This document shows, piece after piece, positions 13,201 through 26,026 of a stretch of 64,000 nucleotides of DNA (within the stretch, counting starts at the first letter, position 1; the number at the start of each line of letters is the position of its first letter). Origin of the DNA: Nautilus pompilius (Eukaryota; Mollusca; Cephalopoda; Nautilida; Nautilidae). A program made the translations under genes and the position numbers. Under the pieces are notes generated by a model that worked only from the letters and a program-made list of their open reading frames with translations, searched no databases and was not told the origin of the DNA. The DNA is taken from assembly GCA_018389105.1 (NCBI GenBank), contig JACATO010000680.1:998001-1062000 (forward strand), given 5' to 3'.

Positions 13201-15650
13201 TAAGACTGTCTGTTTGTGGGAACTGGTTATTTGCAAATAACCAATCTCAAAACCATTTTTACCTGCCACACAAAATGCTTTGTTTTAGTTTGGGATTATT
13301 AAACAGCAATTTGTATTACATTTCAGTTACTTGCCACTAATACATTTATAGTTATATTATTATTTATTTTTTAAAAAATTGTTGTTTTTAAAAGAATATA
13401 TTCTGATTGGGGGTAAACAAAATATTTGTTACATATGTGGTAAAATAAAGGGTTTGCTATCAAAAAAAATGTTTTTAATGATTAGAAAAAAGACAAAATT
13501 ACCTGGCATTGATGAAATATATATTTAAAATAATTTCATATGATAATTAAAAATGTTTTTTACATATTACTTTATGCTAAGCAGACCTACATTGATTTAT
13601 AAAGAAACTTCATTAAGATTTACACAGTTAGCAGTCAGTCATATTTTACAAGGTATTTATATCTGTTGTTGTAATTGCTGTAAAATTTGGTTTTCAAATT
13701 GTTATTATTTTAATGTAATTTTGTTATAATCAAGACACTGCAACACCCTAAACAGAAATTTATGCCATTACTTATTAAATTAAAAGTGCACTCAATACTA
13801 GATTTAGTCCCTACAGAATAAAATCTATCTCAGCAAAATCTTTAATGAATTCTAAATTGCATACAATAAATAAATTTGATTTATTTTGAATTAGCAATGA
13901 AAATATTCTGTAAAGTCTTTTACAATAATAATAATAAAAAAACAAAACTATTTAAAAAAATCTATTTCAATAATATGATTATGAGTTTGTATCAGTCACA
14001 GATTTACTACTGTAATTAGATTACATCCATTCTCAATTCCTGATGTGTTTCTGCTTCGGACTGCTGATTTAGTTATGAAAGGAAGCCCTGCTGGAGGCTG
14101 TTACTCTGTCTTATTGATGCCCAGGCTAAACAGTAAAAATGAAAAATTAAATAAGCACCACAAGGCAACCAGCGAGTGAGTGACAAATTCACAGTCTAAA
14201 AGGAATAAAATTTCCTGAAGTTAATGAACATTAGAATAAAAACTGCCTTTCTTACATTTTTATTTCCAGAACAAATAAAAGCATCCAATAATACTTTAAA
14301 AGAAAGTATTGTTTATAAATACTAATATTATTTGAAGATTTTATAAACATGCAATGCAACCAGCAGTTTGTTTTAAAGGCTCTGTAACTGGTGTTATATG
14401 AACAAACAAATTTTATTTTGAATTATATTACACAATTGATGAACCACAAAGTCCGATGTCTTTATTTGCATACATTGTACCAAATTAAAATCAATTTATT
14501 CTAAATAAATTGTTAAAAGGTAAATTAGTCAGTTAGGAAAAAGAACAATTAATTTTTTCTGTACTTTCAAGCCTGAATAATGGCAATGCATATTACAGAA
14601 GCAAACTAATTATTACATTGTTTTTGTGCTATTCAAAACCCCTGCAGTATTCCATCCTTGGATGAACTGAAATGCGATAAAGTACAACATTCCTTAATAA
14701 TATCAATTTGCTGGAATATTACAGCTGGCAGTTCAGAGAGAGAGAGGACAAGCGTGGTTGTAATTCAGCAAAATGCACACACTGCTTGATTGTTATGATT
14801 GTACTATGTCTTTGATATTTTAGTTATAACACTAACCTGACAAGGAGCTTAACATGCAAAAATAATGGTTTCTGATTCTCACAATCCCAGCTCATTTATT
14901 TAATTAATTTATGTCAATAACTATATTTTTAAAATGTATAACAAAAGACACTAGAGCATTAAAAAAATTAGAAAATATAGTCTTTAAAAAAATATTTTAA
15001 AAATAAAATGCAAAGTAACTTTTGTATGAGTTTTGTTTTTTTTTCTTTTTTAGTATGCAAGATTAGTAGCTATCACTGTAGTGACTCTCATATTGGTTGG
15101 TTCTTTCTTGGGTAATTCTCAGTAGTTTCTTCTGGTCTGCTTTCTGAATGACAGACTTTGTACTGGTCTTCTGTTCTCATTCATCTAGATGTTCCATTCT
15201 AGGCTATAGGTAAGACACGACTCACTCTTGTTGACAATCCGCTTCTCTTTCTGACCACTAGAGTTGTTGCTGAAATCTTCAGGTTGTCAGCCAGTGTCTT
15301 TTATTTTCCAACAATTTAGCACATTATCACTGAAATATTTTCTTCATCCTAGAACAATGTTTTGCGAATTCCTTGGGGGGGGGGTTGATAAATGCTTCAG
15401 GAGGTTCTTGGGAAAAAATTCTGTAATAGCAGAAAAAAAAAATGTTTGCGCAGCAAAATTCTGAATTATACAGGAAACTGACAATTGGTGCTTTTTTTTT
15501 TTTTACGAAACATGAAGGAATTGGTGGACATTGCAGACACAATTAATTTGACATATGCATAAATAAATAAATAAACACACTTATGGAAATGCAAGTCTAG
15601 ACAAACAACACAAGCCTAACTAAACTAAGTTTTTTATTTGTGTTATTCAG
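7201..15650. other. intron-like sequence with microsatellites, no supported gene
   Basis: Non-coding AT-rich sequence. It contains a short GT run (8302-8315), an AAT array (11543-11569) and many poly-A or poly-T runs. A somewhat more complex block at 10340-11300 and another at 15050-15540 look less AT-rich than their surroundings and may be old repeats, but no protein motif could be fixed. Short open frames (for example 9334-9561, 13084-13269, 15264-15464) lack any domain or splice support. Confidence 0.55.
11543..11569. repeat. AAT trinucleotide microsatellite
   Basis: About nine perfect AAT units in AT-rich intron-like sequence. Confidence 0.95.
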
Positions 15651-15895
15651 AAATTTATTGATATCTCCTCTGATTATGAACTGAAAAGGAGTTTCAGAAG
15701 TTTGGCATTGATCGAATTTTGGCTGAGTTTAAGAAACAAGTGCCCTCTGCTAGCAGAAAAGGCTACTGCAGTTTTGTCAGTGTTTTCAACAACAACACTT
15801 ATGTGAGAAAGTATTTCTTCATACGCGTATCTAAAACCAAATACAGAAGCAATCTCAGTGTTAAACCACAGACTTGAGATTTTATCTTACTTCAG
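15651..15895 (+). pseudogene. hAT transposase C-terminal (dimerisation) domain relic
   Basis: Translation from 15651 gives K-F-I-D-I-S-S-D-Y-E-L-K, then L-A-L-I-E-F-W-L-S-L-R-N-K, then A-E-K-A-T-A-V-L-S-V-F-S-T-T. This is the order of the C-terminal dimerisation domain of hAT transposases of the ZBED5/FAM200/EPM2AIP1-like group, where the family has an EFW(L/I).. block, then a FxTTYLCE block, then KTKYRSRL. In this copy the frame shifts just after S-T-T (around 15797). The continuation in the next frame (T-Y-V-R-K-Y-F, then K-T-K-Y-R-S-N-L) preserves the remaining motif and soon meets a stop. The N-terminal and catalytic parts of the transposase are not visible, and no 8-bp target duplication or termini could be defined. 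It is a fossil fragment inside the presumed intron. Confidence 0.72.
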
Positions 15896-18800
15896 TGGTT
15901 CCAGATTTCCAAGAGCTGTGCTGATAAAAGCAACCTTGTCCATCACACCGAGTAGATTGAAACTTCCAGTTTAATTAAAAGTTTAGGCTTAATCAAAGTG
16001 ATATGAGTTACAAAAGTGAAATCTTGGAAGAGTATTGCTGTTTTCCTAATGTAATAAAATTAATATAATGACAGATAGTGTATAATAAAACTGTCATAAG
16101 AAAAACTCATTCTATATTTCCAAGATCACTGCTTTTATAATTTATACTTGGGTAAGGGAGAAAATCCCTGGAAAATATGTTTAAGAGGGGTTTCATGAGA
16201 TTTGATATTTTCATGGAAAGGGTTTGTGATGGTCTTTTTTATATTTGTTAACATCAGAAAACAAGGATCATACCATCCACTTTCAAAGTTTGCAGTGTTT
16301 TAAGCTTTTTGCAAAATAAAACTTTATTTAGTATTCATCCATTATGCAGTATGCTAAAGTCATTTCTGTTATATCAAAATTAAGAGTAAACTATTTCTCT
16401 TAAGGGCCTGATTGGTAATTTAAAGAAAGGTGCTTCAGGAGGACAGAATATGAGTGGTAAAGAAGAAACACTTAACTCATAATATTGAGTTGATGCTTTA
16501 TGCAATTAAATATTTCATTAGATCTCAAATTGAAACAGACTATGTATGGGACATCATGAATAAATATAAAACCAGTAAGTTTTTGACTTTCATTGCAGAT
16601 AATCTAGACATCTTACACAAACAAAATTATTTTTACGCAGACATGCTTATGTATGCATTTTATTTGGTGTCACATCTAAAAAGCACTCATCTAGAATGGT
16701 AATATCCAGCTGGAATAAAATGATTGCACATTTAATTGAAAACTGGAAGGAATGGGATTTGAAATTGTAAATGGGCTGGGCATGCTGCCATCTTAAACTA
16801 CTCTAGCTGGGATATAAATTATATTTCAACATTAGTGATCTGATGTTTTAGGAATATTATAAATGACGTGTGTTTTCATCCAGTGGTAACATTTATGTTT
16901 GTGATTAATTTGTAAAATGTAAATGCACAGTATCATAATTAAACCTTAAAAAAATATTTATATATTAAGGTGTGAATGCAAGGCCAATAGATTAGTTTAA
17001 AATTTATCAAATTTTATATAAATAGATTGCAACAGTTGCAGATTTTGGGACTAATAAATAATATGAGGAAAATGAGAGATTTGGTGTGGGTAATTTTTTA
17101 TAGACTGCAACATTCATGATGTGCTTTTTAAATGTGTTTTCTGGCAGCAAAAGTTGTCAATAGGTGGCTGGTTTATCTTTGTTTACTATACAAATGAAAT
17201 ACCCTTATTACTGATGACTTTATTAGAGTTGGGCAGAGAGTTGTTATTTATTTTGTTTTTTAAAATGTATTAAAGTAAAAAGGTCATGAATGAGTTGAAC
17301 TGTAAGTTTGTTTGCTTGCCTTTTCTTTTAATTCTATTGATTGTAAGCCTTTAATAAACTGTTAAATGTATAAATTTTCAGGAAATAAATTTTACAATAA
17401 TTTGATTATATTTTTGATTTCAATTTTTTTAGTTTGTGTATTCTTTTTTTAAAAAAATATTTAGTGTTGTAGTATTTAATTTTGAAAAAAACAAAACAAC
17501 CTTGAATAAAACTCATTGAAGAATGTAGAACTATTTGATGGATTGTAGTCAAAGTTACAGAAGCTTAATTTTATTACTAGTTACATTTTTACTTTGTTTG
17601 ATTATAATTTGCACTTCATCTATTGGAAGTTCTAGTGCAAATGCGAGGTGGGAGAACTGTAAACCTACATTTTCTCTGTGCACTTCAGAAACCACAGTGA
17701 ATACAAAGCAAGCCAGTAGTGTTGTGGGTCTCACCAGTCTAGAAAAGTCACAGATGTAAGATTATAGCATTTCGAGTAGACAAGATTATTATGGGAGGTA
17801 AACAACATTTTTTTGAACTAGCTGTATTTAAGTTTGTTATAGCTGAAAGTCTAAGAAAAGCTGGCAGTTATCTGTGTGGCATCACATTAGAAATATTATT
17901 AATTTCTTTTATATCTACTTGACTATAAAACTTGCCAGCAGCTAACCATCTAAAATCTCCATTAAATATTTCATTAAAAAAACCAGAATAAACAAAAAAA
18001 ACAAACTTTTTTTCTTTTTGCTTCTTTACTTCCTGGTTAAGCTATTGTAAGTTGAAATAAAATAAGCTAAAAATCAAAGGTATTATTTTACTTGATTAGT
18101 TTATTCATCTTTTAAATCTTTTCATAGATGGGCCATATGTCTTCCTTTCCTGAAATATTGAATTGGAAGACTTTGATTAAAATGATTTTGTGGATAATTT
18201 TAATGTTTAAGAAATCAGACAGAAATAACAACAACAGACAATGTAACTTGATTTATTAAGTATTATTAGTGTTAGATATGTTATGTTTAAAGATGAAAAA
18301 AAGTGCATTTATTTTATCCTATTCAACATTCTATTTACGAATCTAAAGTTCTTAAAAAAAAAAAAGTCAGTAATTTGGTAATACTTAGTAAAATTTATCT
18401 CTCGTTCAAAAATAGCTAGTGATTGTATTCGCTGATAGAATGAAATGTTTAGCTTATTACAAGCTGTTAAATATGGAGTGCTTAGGTTTACTTCCTGCTA
18501 ACTTGAAAATATCCAATAGTGAATCTTCAGACCTTGTAGGAAAATGCATTAAAAGCCTATGAAAAATTACTTAATGATATGCACTTATGTTACTTGTTTT
18601 CCAAATCTGTGGCATGTCTTCTCATCAGTATATTTATTTTAATTTTAAGATTATGTTTTAACCATGTAACCTATCATGTTGTTTGCATTTTTGTTTGGTG
18701 GGAATAACAGAATAACTATATCAAGTTTGGGGAACTTGAAGAATGAAAATTTTTTAAGGAACATTTCATTTGATGAAAATTGAATTACAAGTATAATGAA

Positions 18801-20821
18801 GTAATAACATATTGATTTTGCTTTTGTAAACTATGCCTGCTTGTTAGATTTATTGCCGTTGATAGTTGACTCTGTTGATGGCCATTTGATGCCAGTGAAC
18901 ATGGAGGATACTGCTGTTCTTTTAATCCTCACCATTACCAGCTGGTACTACTACAGTCTGGTACAGTAATTCAGCTAATATGACAATCATTTGAAACCTA
19001 TCCCATGATTTATAAACCAGTGCAAGATGGTGCCATCAATTTTAAACTTGGAGGAAAAACAAAAAAACCAATAAAAAAATCTTTAATAGGATCATGATCC
19101 TGGGTGATAAAGCAAGTTTGAACTTCTCTGATATGAGATCAAATAATGATTGAGGCTGCCCAGCTTGCAAATTATTTCTTTTCACAGTTGGTTTGGAGAA
19201 ATACATAATTTTCAAATTTATCAAGAATCATAGCAGGAGATTCTACAACGCTTTCACAAATTTTGATACATTCATTTCTTTTTAAGGAATCAAGTAGATT
19301 ATTTACAAATTGTAACACTTATGAAAAAAGTTAGACTACAGGTTCTAAATCTGTGTTTTATTTGTTAGTTATTTGGAAGTGTATTATAAATTTAGTTGTT
19401 TTAATAGTCTGCTGCTGTGGAAAATTGTTAAACTGCATGCTTAGCCATTTGTTGGAAGTGACAAAATCTTCATCAAAGAAATGTAGAAATGTACTTTTTC
19501 CTCAGTTTACCCCAGAAATAAAATTGTTTTCTTTTTTCTTATAAAATTTGGAAAAAAAAAATAGGTGAGAGTAATGATATTACATGTTATCAGTCAGAGA
19601 GATTATGATAGTAATTTATTATAATTAATTCTAAGCAAGCAACATCAAACAGGAACTACTTTTAATTTGATGTTTTATTTAGAATGACTATTTTCTGTAA
19701 TTGTTGAAAATTGGGAATTTTCAGTAACTAATTTTTGAATATTTGAAGTAATGAGAATTTTTGATGTAGTGACTCTTGACCTGATAGGTATGCATTAGTC
19801 ATAGAAACCATAAAAAAATGTTTAATCATGTTCTTATTAATGAGGTTTAGTTTAATAAAATGTAAAAGAATTCTAATATTTAATTTAACTAAATGTTAAA
19901 AAATATATTCAATAATTCTTAAATTATTTCATTTTAAATTGAGAGCTTATATTTTAAGCAGCAGTGAGTTATTTTTTTAATATAAGTTCATTTGTTAAAA
20001 GTTGGTATCATTTGCTAGAATGTGATACAGGAATCAACATTAAATGTGCACTTGTTAATGTCATGAAAATGAATAACAGGATTGTACTTGTGCTAGAACA
20101 TGATAGGTAATTGATTAGAGTTGTACTAGACTGATGGAAAGTGATCTGGTACTTTTCCATTTGTAACTTTGGTAATTCCTGACAGAGCCATAAAGACCTT
20201 TCTGTATTGTGATAAAATGTAATCTGGCAGACAACTCCTGACACCAGTCTTTACTTACTACAGAAATTATTTTATATAAGGTATCTGGATGGCCAGCATA
20301 TTTGACTTAGACCAATAAATTTGTTTAAATTTCAGTTGTGCATTTAGATCTCTAGTACAGTGGCAGATTTGCTTACCTGACCCTTTGGGCTGGCCATAAT
20401 CCATAAAGCGACACCATCTTAAAGTCTTGATCAATGCAAGTGCATTATGTGCTCTACTTACTAATTGGATTTAGCATCTTTACACACTTCAAGCAGTATA
20501 AGGGCTTGTTTTTTTGTTGTTTTTTTTTTTTTTTTTTTTTTAAAGGGTTATTCCACTCTTAGTTCTGAGTCAAAGGAATCACCTCCAGGAACATGGAGAT
20601 CTGTTTACTTATAGCTAGAGTGATGGTTGGTGTACACCAGTATGTGTTCAAATGCTGAATGTTCCTGCACTTTCCAGGGAGGCAAATATAAGCCTTAAGC
20701 ATACTGGCAGCAGTGGAAGCTGAACGCAAGGATTCAGAGTCTTCAAATAGACTCATGTACTCCCAGTTGACCCCCAGAAACTACATGTGTAATCTTTGTG
20801 TCAGCAATGTTGGACCATTTT

Positions 20822-20864
<43 letters not shown>

Positions 20865-21609
20865 CTATTTAAAGTTAAGTAGTTTTTTTTAAAATTGCAT
20901 TCAAAATCTGTTCTTTTTACCTCGTACAAATAGTATATTGGTTTTTATTTATAGAGTATTAGCTAGATTTTGTTACATATAAGCCAGATTAACAAGCCTT
21001 AGGCTGAAAAATAACGAGCTGTTTATGTGAACAAGAGCAAGAAAACAAAAAATATTTTTCATCCTATTTTTGGCAAATCCAGTCTCTGGGAGTCAAATGA
21101 AAAGCTGACTGACTTTGTTTATTAATTAATTTGAATATCCAAATGTGTGCAATCATCATGATCACCCATTGTGAAAGAGGGAGAAGGCAATTTCTTGGCA
21201 CACTTCTCACCTTAACCAAGGAAACTTATACAGCTATAAATTAGTCTATTGAGAGAAGAATGTATTGAAAATTATACCTTCTGACTACAAGTTCACAGTG
21301 GAGATTTTCTGATAAGAAATACTGTTGATTGTTTTGAGAAGACTCAACTACTGAAAAGTTGAAAAACAAAAATCAGTATTTTGATAAAGAACACACTTGA
21401 AATCTCATTACTTGAAGATCCAATTGGACTTAGCTCTGAACATTGAAGAGCATTGTATTGTAATGAGAATTACAGTATACTGATAGTTAATATTTTCACA
21501 TTTTAGTTAACAAAAAAAACTGTCATTTAAATTGCTGTACATATTGCAATGCTTATATTCTGTTAATTATTTGTGATAGACTTGTTGTATCAAATACCAG
21601 TTTCAACAG
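15896..21609. other. intron-like sequence, no supported gene
   Basis: Non-coding sequence. It contains a GT microsatellite at 20825-20863 and a long poly-T tract near 20517-20541. An open frame at 17535-17759 encodes a 74-residue hydrophobic-leader-like peptide without other support. The minus-strand frames at 19042-19224, 20008-20244 and 20559-20756 have more even composition than most but match nothing I recognise. No transposon ends were found. Confidence 0.55.
20825..20863. repeat. GT dinucleotide microsatellite
   Basis: About nineteen perfect GT units; the longest dinucleotide array in the window. Confidence 0.95.
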
Positions 21610-21895
21610 AGATAACCCCTCTAAATTGGAGCCAACCCTGTTGAAGGGGTCCACAGTTATTTGCTAGAGAAAGTTGACCATTCTACACCAAAAAAGGGGC
21701 CAGCAGTTCTAATTTTGGCTGGGAGATCTTTACTGGAACTCTTCATTTTTAGATTTTGGTGGAAACTGGAATGCTTAGAGGAAACCACGCATCTGGCTGG
21801 TGAAAAGAAGCAAGAAAGTATCAGGCCAGGGAGGTATGACAAACTGATCCAACCCGGAGCCCTCAGGCTAACAACCACTGGACCATCAGCTGTCC
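21610..21895 (-). mobile_element. tRNA-derived SINE with Deu-like core, copy A
   Basis: On the minus strand the copy begins (near 21895) with a tRNA-like head. Its A-box-like TGGTCCAGTGG matches 10 of 11 consensus positions, and a B-box-like region follows near 21855-21840. The body at 21759-21790 is, on the plus strand, ggtggaaactgg..gcttagaggaaacc, the complement of the GGTTTCCTCC..GTACTCC..GTTTCC type core known from the Deu domain of DeuSINEs. Downstream are a shared tttttaga segment and a variable end. Three further copies in this window (23.2, 26.7, 32.7 kb) share the same order and orientation. The copy is diverged. The Deu identity rests on memory of the core motif and needs alignment. 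Confidence 0.72.
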
Positions 21896-22534
21896 TAGCA
21901 ATATACTTGAATTCTGAAATTTTTTTTTTTTAAATTTTGATCATTATTTTAGAAAGGGGATAAGTACAACAGTATTCATTTAATGAAGCAGTGGATACTA
22001 CATCATTGGCTTATTAGAACAAAAATATTATACACATTGCATTTGCAAGGCTGAAGAATCATAACTTTAATTCAAGAAACTAATTTTTTATAAGTCTACA
22101 TTTTCTAACATTTTAAGATATTGTCTCTCGAGTGTGAAATCAGTAGAAACTGTAAATGTTTTCACTTTAGATATTGGCATTATTTCAGATGCAATTTTTC
22201 TGCAGAATTTAACATTCACTAAAGAAAATCTGCACTGTATCAAAGGAGAAAGGATTTGATAAATGGTGTTTAATGTGTTTTAGTTCTTCAAAAGAGGTCA
22301 TTAACATAGATTAAAGATCAAACAAGACTTTATTAAATAAAGAATTGCATTAAAAACACTTGTATTAGACTCCCATTATTTGTAGTGACTGTCATTTAAC
22401 TTGTATCAAACTAAGGAGGTGATGTTGGACACTGATGAGATCAAACAAAATCTTTATAAAGTATGATACAGTTAACCATTTGACTGACTTGTCAGATGCC
22501 TGTTAAAGTAGATCTAGGTAACAAGGTGAAGCAG

Positions 22535-22581
<47 letters not shown>
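22535..22581. repeat. AAT trinucleotide microsatellite
   Basis: About fifteen units of ATA/AAT; one of the two longest trinucleotide arrays here and likely to be length-polymorphic. Confidence 0.95.
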
Positions 22582-22582
<1 letters not shown>

Positions 22583-23210
22583 TATAATATTATTACTATT
22601 CAAAGTGACCATTATATTTTTGTTAGCTATAGGTTTTGCCAAATTCTACAAGATTGATATATTTGCATTTTGACATAGCCAGGTGTGCACAGTATCAGTA
22701 CTAGAACTCTTCTGATTATATCTGGGTGAAAGCATATGTGCCTATTGATCTGTTTAGGAAAACATTCAAAACTTGTCAACACAGTTTCAAAGTGGCTGGT
22801 TGCTTCCATGAGTCTAAAAACCTTGATTTATCTACAAAGTACCCAACTACAAATGAAGATATTAGGTTTTTTTTTTTTTTTGCTTGAGTTTGTTTACAGA
22901 TAATTTCACCCAATAAATGAAATTATCAAGAAAAATATTGCTTCAGTAGGTGTATAAAGAAATAAAACTAAATAAATACAAGCTTTTTTTAAAAAAAATT
23001 AAGCATTATGTTTAATCACAGATAGAGTTAAATTAGATTGCTGTTGTTTATTTTAGATTCACATTGCAGATTTATTTTAGCAGCAGTGTTTTCAGCTACC
23101 AATATTATTATATAGCTGATAAACATGACAACATTTGTGGGACCTTAAGAAAGGCCAGAAATAGTAGTCACTAACTTGTATTGTTTCCAAATTTTTTAGT
23201 AAGTACAATT

Positions 23211-23475
23211 GTCTACAAGGGAGACAACCCTGGTGAAGGAATGTAGTGCCACAAAGGTCCTGGAACTCTGATTTTGGCAAGGAAATCCTTATTAGAATTC
23301 TTCTTTTTTTTAGATATGGAAGGAATCTGGATTGCTTGGAGGAAACCCATGCAGCCGGCTAGTAAAAGAAGAAACCATGCTGTAGAGGCATGCCAATCTG
23401 AGCCAGTCCTGAGCGGGATTCGAACTCAAGCCCCTCAACCATAGCAATCCATTAATCAACCACTGGACAGCTCTC
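23211..23475 (-). mobile_element. tRNA-derived SINE with Deu-like core, copy B
   Basis: This is the copy with the best tRNA-like head. The plus strand reads ggattcgaact at 23416-23426, which on the minus strand is AGTTCGAATCC, 10 of 11 positions of the Pol III B box. An A-box-like GTCCAGTGG lies upstream (complement of 23461-23469). The core at 23318-23348 (ggaaggaatctgg..gcttggaggaaaccc) and the flanking tttttttagatatgga segment align with copies A, C and D. A tract reading agtaaaagaagaaaccatgc, shared with copy D, follows. It is non-coding; its transcription would run antisense to the WW gene. Confidence 0.77.
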
Positions 23476-23594
23476 ACTGATTTTATTTAGTCTTTTTTTT
23501 TTTTTTTTTTGGGAGGGACACAAAATTAAAAGTAAAAAAGCTGATTCAATTCCTGTTAAATCTACATAGCAAATTCCATTTTGTCAATTATTGT

Positions 23595-23595
<1 letters not shown>

Positions 23596-23641
<46 letters not shown>
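23596..23641. repeat. AAT trinucleotide microsatellite
   Basis: About fifteen uninterrupted units, 120 bp beyond SINE copy B. Confidence 0.95.
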
Positions 23642-23642
<1 letters not shown>

Positions 23643-24239
23643 GTGATAAAAGTCATTTGTGGATATTTGTTTTTTGTCTTTTTTTCCTTCAGTGGTAGAT
23701 TAATTATTTTTTTTTTTAGTTTTTACAACTAATTATGGTGAAGAAAAGAAAAGGATAAGAACTTGGTGTTAACCACTGGCATCTATCTGCCAGTGAATGA
23801 GTGCACGGTTGGTTATGATCTACCAGCCACTAGATTGACACAAGTCTTCGCTCACATTCAAAGACTTGGCAGCTTACCAGAGGTTTTGGTGTGGATGCAC
23901 TTAATTTTAAAACGAGGCAAAGCATTTGTGACACTGTAAAATGTTTTTTTTTTTAATTTTTCAGGAGATTTTTATTTTTTAAATATTTTTGTTTGGCATA
24001 TATATAAACCATGAAACAAAAAAAATAAGTCTGCAATTTCTGTTGAAATTTTTCACAATTTAAAATCCTGGATAAATCACCTATACACTAATCCCTTCCA
24101 AAATTTGATAAATGTATATTTTTAAATCTTTTATTTATTGCATCAGTCTCATGATATCTTGATACATTAATCCTGCGAGAGTTATAGAGTGAAAAGAAAC
24201 TATCTGACATCATGACCTAAGGATATCATGAATATGCAG

Positions 24240-24355
24240 GGCACCTGCTGCCACTAGTCGTGAACTTTTGTGGTGCTACTAATGGCTTTTATTGGCTGGA
24301 GCCCTTAGTCAGTGAAACATGCAGCTATTAGCATCAGGGTGCTAGGCCACTAAGT
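24240..24355 (-). mobile_element. possible SINE head fragment related to copies A-D
   Basis: On the minus strand from about 24355 the sequence reads cttagtggcctagcacc, then gatgctaatagctg, then actaagggctcc. This resembles a tRNA-like head with a GGGCTCC element also seen in copy A. The B box is degraded (ccagccaataa where ggttcgaatcc is expected) and no Deu-like core follows. It may belong to a different but related SINE family, or the resemblance may be fortuitous. Confidence 0.35.
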
Positions 24356-25096
24356 GTCTATCAATCAATCATGTTTTCAAGCATTGCTGATGAAAGTGTA
24401 TTTCCTTCTAGTTTCTTCGAATTCCAGAGATTTGACAGACAATTAATAACCATACCCCAATGTCATTATTTTGTCTTTTTGTCCTGAAGAGAGAAGAGTA
24501 GTAGGCTTTTTGTGCAACTGCTAATAAACATGTAGATAAAATCTCCTTCCATCTGACACCTTTATGGTCTGATTTACTTTTGGTTTTTAATTGAAACAGC
24601 AGAAAATATTTAATCTTTGATAATACTTCTATTATAATGTGACATTTGTGGTATAAAGCCTCTGTTAACATTAATTAGGGTAATTTTCATTTCTTGTTAT
24701 ATTTTTCTGCCTTTTACCAGAAATATCATTTTTTGATAGTTGTGAATTAATTTAACAACAAAGAAGCACAATTGCTTGGCTAGTATCACAAAATCTTGTC
24801 TGTCCCTTGGTATGTTAACTTTGTTTGTTTGTTTTTTATTTAAAATTTTTGAAAAGTTATAACTAAAGTAAAAAAAAAAAAAAGATTGTTCTCTTATCTA
24901 CTAAGGAAGAATTATTTTTATAAGCTTTTAAAACCTATTCTTTTGCCAAAAAATTTCCCACAGCTTTAGACTGCATTCATTCAACCTTTTATAGTATTTG
25001 TCAGATAACTTTAATGGAGAGAGATTATGAAAGGGGCTTATTTAAAGAGAGACAAATTTGCAAAACTTCATTATGTATTGAGTGTAAATATCTCTC

Positions 25097-25113
25097 ATAT
25101 ATATATATATATA
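25097..25113. repeat. AT dinucleotide run
   Basis: A short (AT)8 tract in AT-rich sequence. Confidence 0.9.
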
Positions 25114-26005
25114 ACCACATTAAACAGTAATCATTAAATCTATATTTAATTGGTTTCTTCTTATGTAGATTACACTTCAGAACTATTTTGTGGTGTGCTT
25201 GTTTATATGTGATCTGAGATAATTATTACTAGTTTAAAAATTTGTATGCATGATCCTGCTATGAGTGAACGAACCTGTGATCTTTTTTCTTAATGAGGCT
25301 TTAAAAAAAATTTAAAATTTCAAAACTTGTAAAAATAAGAAAGCTATTGTGTCATTGGGTGAAATAAATGCTAGGAAATTTATAAAGGAGGAAGATTGAT
25401 TGATTTTTCTTTGACGACATGATGAACAGATTATTGGAGTCATGTTTTTGTTATTATGAAAGAAGCTGCTGCAGGATTTCTTTGATAATGAAGAACTGCT
25501 AAATTTGTTTTGGATATTATTAAGATGCAAAAGTTTGTAAAAGGTAATGTGTGTAATTGATATAAAATTTGATGTAAAGTAAAGCTTAATGAACTAGAAT
25601 ATCTTTTTTAGAGACTCTGCTACAAAGGCTTTTGTTGTGTGTAGTTTACATTAACAAAATTACTAACTGTTTGCAATGATTTTGTAGTTGTTGTTCGCTG
25701 GCATTGTGCCTTATAATCAAAAGGGGGAATTTAAAGTAAATAAATAAAATGTTTTTTTTTTTTAAGTTCTTATATGAATGCTCACACTTCCAGTTGCTCA
25801 AAATTGATTTCTTAAGAAGAAGAAGAAAAGTTTTTGTTAATGGTGGGAAATGTCATGTGTTTAGTTTGCATGCATGCATGTGTTATATACATATATACTA
25901 CTGTGACAACTCCCAGAATATGTTTAAAAACTGGTTATCTTTTATAACAGGTCTCCTAATTTTTTTTTGTTTTTTTATAAGAATAGCACTTACTTATGTG
26001 CAGCT

Positions 26006-26026
26006 CTTTCCTTCCTTCCTTCCTTC
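26006..26026. repeat. TTCC tetranucleotide run
   Basis: About five cttc/ttcc units. Confidence 0.85.

Noticed and set aside
22535-23641. Regularly spaced repeats as a possible CRISPR array
   Set aside because: They are simple AAT microsatellites with no unique spacers, in an animal genome.
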